From Saprospiraceae bacterium (GTDB lineage: Bacteria > Bacteroidota > Bacteroidia > Chitinophagales > Saprospiraceae), in NCBI GenBank assembly GCA_028285085.1, contig JANQQI010000055.1, forward strand, positions 94,027-158,026: a stretch of 64,000 nucleotides of DNA, written 5' to 3'. Below the pieces are notes generated by a model, which was not told the DNA's origin, did no database searches, and worked only from the letters and a program-made list of their open reading frames with translations. This document shows, piece by piece, positions 56,385 through 62,694 of the stretch. The translations under genes were made by a program, and so were the position numbers. Every line of letters starts with the position of its first letter. Within the stretch, counting starts at the first letter, position 1.

Positions 56385-57148
56385 ATTGGCGTGAAATACA
56401 CAATGTAGTTTTGATAAACCAAGGGTAACACCTGATCTTTGCTTAGAAAAGATTGGAGTTGTTGGTGTAAATTCGCTTCAACCTCTTCGATAGATTGCTC
56501 GCCCATTTCTACTCTGGCGATGACATTACTTTGCGTACAGAGGTAGGTGACAAACTCTGCCTGACTGTAGATAACGGTATTCTCAAATTTATCCATCGCA
56601 CTGACCTCAAATCCCATCTCACGCAAAGCGGCTTTGTCATTGAAGTCAAATCGATTGCGGGGCGGAGAGGGAAAAGCGTTTTGGTAATCTTCTGTATACC
56701 AGCGCTTTAATTTTTGATTATCATTGGCGGTATCACCTCGGTATGCATTTTCATAAACGATTAAGGGGGCTTCTGGCTTGAGAACGCGTCGTGCCTCCGC
56801 AAAGAAATCAGTATGCTTGAACCAATGTAAGCCGGAAGCAACCGTAATGAGGTCAACACTGTGATCGGGTAAATCTAATTGTTCTGCATTGCCTAGCCGG
56901 TAGTCAATGTTTAAGCCCGGTTTGGCCAACGACAGCATATCGGGCGAGGGATCGATACCAATGACCCGTTGTACACGTTCGGCCAGAGCTATTGTCGATA
57001 AACCAGTACCACACGCAATATCTACCGCAAGCTCAATGGGCCGATTGAGCCACTGAAAAATGCGATCAATGCTGTTTGGATGATGATAGGGCCGGCCGGC
57101 ATCATAACGTTGGGCGGCTGATTTTGAGCTGAAGTAGGCTTTTGGCAT
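56381..57148 (-). CDS. Class I SAM-dependent methyltransferase
   Basis: 255 residues from the ATG at 57148. SAM-binding motif I is VDIACGTGLSTIALAERV (about 41-58), with IGIDPSPDMLSLAK, LGNAEQLDLPDHSVDLITVA and EARRVLKPEAPLIVYE downstream. Small-molecule methyltransferase of the UbiE/biotin-type superfamily; the substrate is unknown. A menaquinone role is tempting because of mqnA next door, but the opposite orientation and lack of MenG-specific motifs argue against assuming it. A TATCTTTG box (57189-57182) is a possible promoter. Confidence 0.87.
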   Translation of the reverse strand: MPKAYFSSKSAAQRYDAGRPYHHPNSIDRIFQWLNRPIELAVDIACGTGLSTIALAERVQRVIGIDPSPDMLSLAKPGLNIDYRLGNAEQLDLPDHSVDLITVASGLHWFKHTDFFAEARRVLKPEAPLIVYENAYRGDTANDNQKLKRWYTEDYQNAFPSPPRNRFDFNDKAALREMGFEVSAMDKFENTVIYSQAEFVTYLCTQSNVIARVEMGEQSIEEVEANLHQQLQSFLSKDQVLPLVYQNYIVYFTPI

Positions 57149-57274
57149 TTGCAAAGTAATTTTGAAGGTCTAAACGTCGTGCAAAGATATCAGGACGACT
57201 GCGTCGGCCGTCGAATTTGATCTACCCGAATCAAGGTATTTTAGTAAAAAAATCACGAATGTTCAAACTAGCTA

Positions 57275-57305
57275 TTGCATCTTTAGTCGATAGCCCCTAG
57301 TTTTG
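57275..57305 (+). promoter_or_regulatory. Promoter of the cysteine biosynthesis operon
   Basis: TTG at 57275-57277, exactly 20 bases, then TAGTTTTG at 57298-57305. Starts usually fall 5-9 bases after this box, which would be 57310-57314. The first leader ATG is at 57313, so the transcript may start at or within a few bases of the start codon. Confidence 0.75.
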
Positions 57306-57312
57306 TAAGCAA

Positions 57313-57366
57313 ATGAAAATGAATTATTCAAATATCGCATGTTGCTGTTGTCCAATCCATTCCTGA
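57313..57366 (+). CDS. Poly-cysteine leader peptide 1
   Basis: Seventeen codons, MKMNYSNIACCCCPIHS, with four consecutive Cys codons (TGT TGC TGT TGT, 57340-57351) and a TGA at 57364-57366. A second in-frame ATG is at 57319. It lies directly after a consensus promoter and just ahead of an intrinsic terminator, upstream of a cysteine synthase operon. The expected role is as a sensor of Cys-tRNA: the ribosome stalls at the Cys run when cysteine is scarce. The peptide itself probably has no function. Conservation cannot be tested here. Confidence 0.85.
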   Translation: MKMNYSNIACCCCPIHS

Positions 57367-57435
57367 TGGAAAGACAAGCGCATGACTATTTGTAAAAATA
57401 AAAATGAGCCTTTCCATCACGGGAAGGCTTTTTTT
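57364..57435 (+). promoter_or_regulatory. Transcription attenuator 1 (antiterminator/terminator)
   Basis: Terminator: 9-bp stem 57407-57415 with 57421-57429 (one G-U pair), loop ATCAC, then seven T. Antiterminator: TGATGGAAAG at 57364-57373, beginning with the leader stop codon, is a perfect 10-base complement of CTTTCCATCA at 57410-57419, which includes most of the terminator 5' arm. A ribosome at the stop codon would cover the upstream element and allow termination. A ribosome stalled on the Cys codons (57340-57351) would leave it free and permit read-through. Confidence 0.82.
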
Positions 57436-57473
57436 GTAAACTTAATTCAAGAATGCTTGTTTAAACATTTATC

Positions 57474-57560
57474 ATGAAAACATTTTCTCACTACACTGTC
57501 GCTTGTTGTTGCTGTTGTTGTCTAATTCCGCTGGGAAGATACCCTGCTGGTGTAGTATGA
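57474..57560 (+). CDS. Poly-cysteine leader peptide 2
   Basis: Twenty-eight codons starting MKTFSHYTVACCCCCC and ending with LIPLGRYPAGVV. It has six consecutive Cys codons (57504-57521) and a TGA at 57558-57560. It begins 38 bases after terminator 1, with no new promoter box, so it is read only in transcripts that pass the first attenuator. A second terminator follows before cysM. It duplicates the logic of leader 1 with a longer Cys run. Confidence 0.83.
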   Translation: MKTFSHYTVACCCCCCLIPLGRYPAGVV

Positions 57561-57592
57561 GTATTCATATCATTGAAATCAAGATACCGCAG

Positions 57593-57635
57593 AAACCCTT
57601 CCTCCCGGCCCGGATGGAAGGGTTTTTGTTTTTTT
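57593..57635 (+). terminator. Terminator 2 in the cysteine operon leader
   Basis: Perfect 10-bp stem AAACCCTTCC / GGAAGGGTTT (57593-57602 with 57616-57625), a 13-base loop, then TTGTTTTTTT. It lies 22 bases before cysM, so it must be bypassed for expression. A weaker alternative pairing, 57528-57538 with 57598-57608 (nine pairs, a 2x2 internal loop and one G-U), would compete with the 5' arm. The ribosome positions for this second switch are less clear than for the first. Confidence 0.8.
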
Positions 57636-57657
57636 AACCATTTTAATTCAACGATTC

Positions 57658-58599
57658 ATGACACAATATATCGGCCGACAATATCTAGATTTAGACAGCA
57701 AGCTTGAAAAAGTAGCCGGGCTGGTTGGCAACACACCTTTATACCGAATTACCAGTGTTTTTAACAAACCAGGCGTTGAAATCTACGCTAAGCTAGAGTG
57801 GCAACAATTAGGGGGCAGCGTTAAATCCCGCCCCGCCTTCAACATCATCAAGCAAGCGATTCGCTCCGGCCAGCTTTCCGAAAACAAAGTTTTGCTAGAT
57901 GCTACGAGTGGTAACACCGGCATCGCTTACGCCGCGGTTGGGGCGGCCTTAGGTATTCCAGTAGCGCTGTGCTTACCCGAAAACGCCTCCGATGAGCGTA
58001 AAAAAATTCTAAATGCGTTAGGTGTAGATATTATTTACACATCTCCCTTTGAAGGCACCGATGGTGCGCAACTGAAGGCTAAAGAACTCTTTCGAGCATT
58101 TCCTGAGAAATATTTTTACGCCGATCAATATGCCAACGATGCCAATTGGCGGGCGCATTATGAAACAACGGCTCCTGAAATCTGGGCACAAACCCAAGAG
58201 CGAATCACCCACTTCGTGGCTGGACTGGGCACTACGGGAACCTTTACCGGAACGGGACGACGCCTACGAGAACTACAACCTGATATCGAATTGGTAGGAC
58301 TCCAGCCCAATAATCCGATGCACGGCCTCGAAGGTTGGAAGCATTTGGAAACGGCTATTGTCCCTAAAATTTACGATGACCAAGTCGCTGATCGTATCCT
58401 CGAAGTAGATACACTGGATGCCTACGACCTCATTCGTCAGATTGCGCGGGAGGAAGGTCTACTCGTTTCGCCTTCGGCGGCCGCGAATTTGCTGGGTGCT
58501 ATCCAAGTTGCGGAGCAAATCGAGCAAGGGGTAATTGTCACCACCTTCGCGGACGATGCCAGCAAGTATAATGAAGTCATTCAACAAGTTTTTGCTTAA
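57658..58599 (+). CDS. cysM: Cysteine synthase, CysM-type (PLP-dependent)
   Basis: 313 residues. Beta-replacement enzyme that makes cysteine from an activated serine. The PLP lysine is K56 in GGSVKSRPAFN; the phosphate and substrate loops are TSGNTGIAYA (about 83-92) and GLGTTGTFTGTGR. Because mec, cysO and an E1-rhodanese gene follow directly, the sulfur donor is probably a protein thiocarboxylate rather than free sulfide, as in mycobacterial CysM. The O-phosphoserine-specific Arg region of M. tuberculosis CysM reads GLQPNNPMHG here, so the acceptor (O-acetyl- or O-phosphoserine) is open. First structural gene behind the tandem poly-Cys attenuators. Confidence 0.9.
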   Translation: MTQYIGRQYLDLDSKLEKVAGLVGNTPLYRITSVFNKPGVEIYAKLEWQQLGGSVKSRPAFNIIKQAIRSGQLSENKVLLDATSGNTGIAYAAVGAALGIPVALCLPENASDERKKILNALGVDIIYTSPFEGTDGAQLKAKELFRAFPEKYFYADQYANDANWRAHYETTAPEIWAQTQERITHFVAGLGTTGTFTGTGRRLRELQPDIELVGLQPNNPMHGLEGWKHLETAIVPKIYDDQVADRILEVDTLDAYDLIRQIAREEGLLVSPSAAANLLGAIQVAEQIEQGVIVTTFADDASKYNEVIQQVFA

Positions 58600-58616
58600 C
58601 CTTTAATTTGAAACTG

Positions 58617-59063
58617 ATGTCAAGCAAAGTTTATATCGAACCACAAGTTGAGCAAGCAATGCAGCAACACGGTGAGGCGACCTTCCCCAACGAATGCTGT
58701 GGCTTTTTGTATGGCTATGAGGCAGATGGTCGTCGGGTGATCACGCTCAGCCAAGTCGTGGATAACAGCAAAGAAGGCGATCAGCGTCGCCGTTTTGAAA
58801 TTTCTCCGCTAGACTACATGCGTGCCGAACAATACGCTTTATCCAACGATACGCAGCTCTTGGGGATTTATCATTCGCATCCTAATCATCCGGCCATTGC
58901 TTCCGAGCATGATTTGGCTAAGGCAATGCCTTTTTTCTCTTATGTAATTATTTCCGTAATGGAAGGTCAGTATGCAGATATTAAATCCTGGAAGCTTCGC
59001 GACGAAGAGCGACAGTTCGCCGAAGAAGAGGTGATCATTCAACAATCTGTTACACAATCTTAA
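58617..59063 (+). CDS. mec: JAMM/MPN+ metallopeptidase, Mec-like
   Basis: 148 residues from the ATG at 58617 (a TTG at 58608 is less likely). The zinc site is complete: E26 (NECCGF), H86 and H88 (YHSHPNHP), S96 and D99 (ASEHD), matching E...HxH-x7-S-x2-D. In the mycobacterial system Mec releases cysteine from the CysO-cysteine adduct. Here it may also remove the two residues after the GG of the carrier. Starts 17 bases after cysM and 43 before cysO. Confidence 0.92.
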   Translation: MSSKVYIEPQVEQAMQQHGEATFPNECCGFLYGYEADGRRVITLSQVVDNSKEGDQRRRFEISPLDYMRAEQYALSNDTQLLGIYHSHPNHPAIASEHDLAKAMPFFSYVIISVMEGQYADIKSWKLRDEERQFAEEEVIIQQSVTQS

Positions 59064-59106
59064 ATACTAAATACATTCCTTTTAATTTATAAAAACAAAT
59101 CATATC

Positions 59107-59388
59107 ATGGCAAAGATTATTATTCCAACCCCACTACGAAAATTTACCGAAAATGAATCCACCTATCAAACGAAAAACGGTGCGACGGTAAAAGAGGCCA
59201 TCCTCGAATTAACCGATACTTACGCTGGTTTGAGCAAGCACTTGCTCGATACCAACCAAAACATTCGCTCGTTTATCCGTATTTATGTGGGTGAGGCGGA
59301 TATCAACAGCCTGGAAAAAGAGGCGACACCGGTGAAGTCGGATACCGTCATTAGTATTATTCCGGCCATCGCTGGAGGTATTGCTTAA
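59107..59388 (+). CDS. cysO: Sulfur carrier protein, MoaD/ThiS/CysO-like
   Basis: 93 residues, ubiquitin-like fold (KIIIPTPLRKFTENE at the start; RSFIRIYVGEADIN; TVISIIPAIAGG at the end). Family members end in Gly-Gly, whose carboxylate is adenylated and sulfurated. This one ends AGGIA, two residues beyond the di-glycine, so C-terminal processing is needed before activation. Similar tails are trimmed by JAMM proteases in QbsE and in HcyS systems (established knowledge). The processing enzyme here is probably the adjacent Mec. Confidence 0.93.
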   Translation: MAKIIIPTPLRKFTENESTYQTKNGATVKEAILELTDTYAGLSKHLLDTNQNIRSFIRIYVGEADINSLEKEATPVKSDTVISIIPAIAGGIA

Positions 59389-59420
59389 TCATAACATTAA
59401 TCACAACCTAATCTATAGCC

Positions 59421-60566
59421 ATGCATAATAATGGTATATCCTTAAGCCCGGAGGAGATGGCGCGTTACAGTCGCCACATTGCGATCCCCGAGTTTAATAT
59501 CGAAGGACAAAAGAAATTGAAAGCGGCCAAGGTGCTTGTCATTGGGTCGGGGGGACTCGGCAGTCCTGTATTGCTTTATCTGGCTGCTGCCGGCATCGGT
59601 CATATCGGCATCGTTGATTTTGACGTGGTGGATGACTCCAACCTGCAGCGTCAAGTGCTTTTCACCGTTGATGACGTTGGAAAGTCTAAAGCTGAGACGG
59701 CCAAAAAACGTCTATTGGCTCTGAATCCATATATCAACATCACCGTCCACAATACGGCCTTTACCAAAGATAATGCCCTTGATATTATCAAGGACTACGA
59801 TGTGGTGGCCGACGGGACGGATAATTTCCCGACGCGATATCTGGTCAATGACGCTTGTGTATTAGCAGGGAAAGTTAATGTTTATGCGTCGATTTTCCGT
59901 TTTGAGGGGCAAGTCTCAGTATTCAACTATCCCGGCGAAAATGGCGAGCGTGGTCCGAATTACCGTGACCTCTTTCCTGAACCACCGCCCCCCGGCTTGG
60001 TCCCCAACTGTGCGGAAGGTGGTGTGATCGGCGTATTGCCGGGCATCATTGGTAGTCTGCAGGCCAGTGAGGTGATTAAGGTGGTGAGCGGAGTAGGGGA
60101 GCCCTTGAGTGGCCGTTTGTTCCTCTTTGATGCGTCGAGCTTTACGACGCGTACCTTGCAGGTGATTAAAAATCCCGAAACGAAGATCACGGAATTGATC
60201 AATTACGAGCAATTCTGCGGGATCGTACCGGCCGAAAACCTGGAAGCTGTGAAAGAAATTAGCGTGCAGGACTTCAAAGCCCTACAAGATAGTGGTGCGG
60301 ACTTCCAACTGATTGATGTGCGCGAGGCTTACGAGTACGAGATTTCGAACTTAAACGGTGAGCTTATCCCGCTCAATCGCATCGCCGAAGCCGGCAATAA
60401 GATTGCGAAGGATAAACAAGTGATTATCCATTGCCGTACCGGTAAGCGCAGCGCTGATGCTATTCGGGAGCTCCAGCAGTTGTATCAATTTGAGAATTTA
60501 TACAACCTGACCGGCGGGATCAATGCCTTTGCCAAGGAAATCGATACGTCGCTCCCGGTATACTAG
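59421..60566 (+). CDS. moeZ: E1-like adenylyltransferase/sulfurtransferase with rhodanese domain (MoeZ/MoeBR-like)
   Basis: 381 residues. The E1 domain has the ATP loop GSGGLGSPV (42-50), DFDVVDDSNLQRQVLF (about 66-81) and the active Cys C197 in VPNCAEGGVIG. The structural zinc CxxC pairs of E. coli MoeB are not visible. The C-terminal rhodanese domain (about 281-381) has its catalytic C338 in IIHCRTGKRSADA and would carry the persulfide. It activates CysO by adenylation and then sulfur transfer. Last gene of the operon, followed by a strong terminator. Confidence 0.94.
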   Translation: MHNNGISLSPEEMARYSRHIAIPEFNIEGQKKLKAAKVLVIGSGGLGSPVLLYLAAAGIGHIGIVDFDVVDDSNLQRQVLFTVDDVGKSKAETAKKRLLALNPYINITVHNTAFTKDNALDIIKDYDVVADGTDNFPTRYLVNDACVLAGKVNVYASIFRFEGQVSVFNYPGENGERGPNYRDLFPEPPPPGLVPNCAEGGVIGVLPGIIGSLQASEVIKVVSGVGEPLSGRLFLFDASSFTTRTLQVIKNPETKITELINYEQFCGIVPAENLEAVKEISVQDFKALQDSGADFQLIDVREAYEYEISNLNGELIPLNRIAEAGNKIAKDKQVIIHCRTGKRSADAIRELQQLYQFENLYNLTGGINAFAKEIDTSLPVY

Positions 60567-60597
60567 ACTAAAAACCTAAATTTTCGTAATGAATAAA

Positions 60598-60630
60598 GGC
60601 CAGCAGCGATAAAACTGCTGGCCATTTTTT
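60598..60630 (+). terminator. Terminator of the cysteine operon
   Basis: Perfect 9-bp stem GGCCAGCAG / CTGCTGGCC (60598-60606 with 60615-60623), then ATTTTTT. The minus-strand side is followed by TTTATT and may also end the convergent T9SS gene. Confidence 0.9.
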
Positions 60631-60724
60631 GTGAGAAAAGCATTTTGGCTTTCTCGTTTTGTAGTTGGAGTGAAACGGTCTCCATAGCTTCATCATCCAT
60701 CGGATGTGGTCTGGATGAAAGGAC

Positions 60725-62131
60725 CTATCGATTAAGGACGAATGTATGATTCGTATTGCCGACTTGTAAAATATACAGGCCGGAGGTAAGTTGAGAGACA
60801 TCAAATGATTGTTGGCTAGCGCGGAGGATCGTTTGTTTTACCAATTGTCCTGAGCTATTAAAGATGTTGACCACTTCGCCGTTCAGAGAAGGCGTTAGGT
60901 GCTCTATAAATAGATGGTTATTGACCACCGGATTAGGAAAAATGCGCACCCTGGGCGCAGCAATCGGCAGATCCGTACTTACCAACGTTGTGACCCGGTA
61001 GCGCACAATGCCGAAGCTCGTTTGTGATCCAAACATATAATTGTCATCGGCTTTTATGACGACCTGATAAGGTTGTTGCCGGATGTGTTCTTCTCGCACG
61101 ATCCATTCAAAACTACCGGTCGCGGTATTACCGTTTATAAACACCGTAAAAATGGCTGGCTCATCAAAATAATCGTACAAACCCGAACTAGAATTCACGC
61201 CCACCTCTTGGTCCGTATCCATATCTTCCACTATTATTTCAAAGCGGACCGTATCCCCAACTTCAACGTTAAAAATCTCATTATTAGACGGAATATCCAC
61301 CAGCTCAATGCTCGGTGTACTCTGTGCACCGTCTTGAATCGTAATGAGCATATCCCGCAGAATGCGCTCGAAGAGTTCTCCGTTGCGGTAGGTACTGATT
61401 TCAATGGCAATGACATAATCGCCCACTTGCTGCGGAGCATCCCAGTAGAAAAGTCCAGTCTCTGGATTGAGGATGTGATCATTAGGCTGGCCGCTGGGAT
61501 TGATATCTCTCGGAAAGACATAATTAGGAACGGGTACTCCTAAATCTTGTAAGGGGACAATGAGTTTGTAACTGATGCTGTCCCCATCTTGATCGTAGCC
61601 GTTGGGCGTATGCATGAAAACTGCGCCAAGATAGCCCAGATCAATGGGAGCTTCGAGCAATATGGGACTCCGGTTATTGGCGTAATCACTACCGGGCAGC
61701 ACCGTAGCGAGTGCTTCCAGATGAAACGGGACATTATCCGAATTGGGAAAGTTTACATTGATGATCCCCCCGCTACGATTCGGATCGGTCATGTATAAAA
61801 TATATTGCCCCGCTTCAGTGTAAGTATGGGCCCAAGTGTAAATATTTTTCTTGATCGTTGTTGAAATCACCTCTCCGTCGCCGATGCCATTGTTGTCTTG
61901 ATCCGGGCCGTTGACGCGTTGCACCCAGTCACAAAGGCCGTCGCCCCAGCAAAGGTAGAGACTATCTCGGTCGGCGGCCGTAGATTGTAAATTGGTGTAA
62001 GTAATCACGCTGGCGGTAAGGGTGTTTTCATCTGTTTGCTCAAATTCAATCTCGCCGGCAAAGTTGTGGGTTGCATGGACCATACTAGTCATGCTGCAAA
62101 AGATTAGGAGTAAAAGTAAAGTTCTCATCAT
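60725..62131 (-). CDS. Secreted T9SS protein with the surface module shared with the 33-kb adhesin
   Basis: 468 residues with a signal peptide ending VHA. The mature start THNFAGEIEFEQTDENTLTA and the block ETGLFYWDAPQQVGDYVIAI match the N-terminal module of the adhesin at 32994 (THIVGGEMTYRC and TGLLTGTPSTVGQFVVGI). The middle has a cadherin/PKD-like stretch (VEVGDTVRFEIIVEDMDTDQ). The end is a type A sorting domain (IFPNPVVNNHLFIEH, IFNSSGQLVKQ, LTSGLYILQVGN). Surface or extracellular protein, function unknown. Confidence 0.88.
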   Translation of the reverse strand: MMRTLLLLLIFCSMTSMVHATHNFAGEIEFEQTDENTLTASVITYTNLQSTAADRDSLYLCWGDGLCDWVQRVNGPDQDNNGIGDGEVISTTIKKNIYTWAHTYTEAGQYILYMTDPNRSGGIINVNFPNSDNVPFHLEALATVLPGSDYANNRSPILLEAPIDLGYLGAVFMHTPNGYDQDGDSISYKLIVPLQDLGVPVPNYVFPRDINPSGQPNDHILNPETGLFYWDAPQQVGDYVIAIEISTYRNGELFERILRDMLITIQDGAQSTPSIELVDIPSNNEIFNVEVGDTVRFEIIVEDMDTDQEVGVNSSSGLYDYFDEPAIFTVFINGNTATGSFEWIVREEHIRQQPYQVVIKADDNYMFGSQTSFGIVRYRVTTLVSTDLPIAAPRVRIFPNPVVNNHLFIEHLTPSLNGEVVNIFNSSGQLVKQTILRASQQSFDVSQLTSGLYILQVGNTNHTFVLNR

Positions 62132-62694
62132 GCTTTTAGTTAGTTGTTGTTTGAATAAAAGAGACGGAAAAATAGCTTATCAATAATTCCGTCAAAAGAA
62201 TTAAATGCATCCTCGGATGATACGTACTATATGAAAATAGTTACCCTAAGGATTAAAATAGGCCTACAAAGGTGAATTGAAACGTTTGGTGGTCGATAAA
62301 AGACTGACCTTTAGCTCTGAAAACAATGGATATGGTTAAACTAGGTATGTTATCAGGTAAGAAGGGAGAATAAGGTCAAAAGGTTGGGTAGGATGGAAAA
62401 TATTTTTTGCTGGTATTATGTTCTGCAGGTAGTTAGTAGGGTTTTATTACAATGCTTTTTTAACCACATTGGCACATTGTGTACATCATTTTGCGAGAAG
62501 TGAAAAGGACGCAGGCTCCATAGCTTTAACATTTGCCACGCAATAAATTTTCCGGGCAAACAGTTTTTCTTATCGCATTTCAAAACGATTCCAACCCTTT
62601 TTTACTGATCAAATTGACGTTTCCGGCGAAGTAATTCTACTTGTATTTACAACTCATTTCTTGATGCCCGAGAGGGAGAAGAACGCCGCGTCCA
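62132..62694. other. Long AT-rich intergenic region
   Basis: About 560 bases between divergently transcribed genes. I see no convincing ORF, hairpin or structured RNA. A near-match promoter box (TATTTTTTG near 62401) has one T too many. GC content rises sharply after about 62640, where the amidase gene begins. Confidence 0.5.

Noticed and set aside
57313..57560. The two Cys-rich short ORFs as genuine metal-binding miniproteins
   Set aside because: Each is followed by an intrinsic terminator and placed before a cysteine operon, and the first stop codon overlaps an antiterminator; a regulatory leader role explains more. Not fully excluded.
57149..57657. SAM, T-box or other classical sulfur riboswitch upstream of cysM
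   Set aside because: The sequence between promoter and cysM is accounted for by two leader ORFs and two terminators; I see no SAM-aptamer core, and T-boxes are not expected in this phylum.
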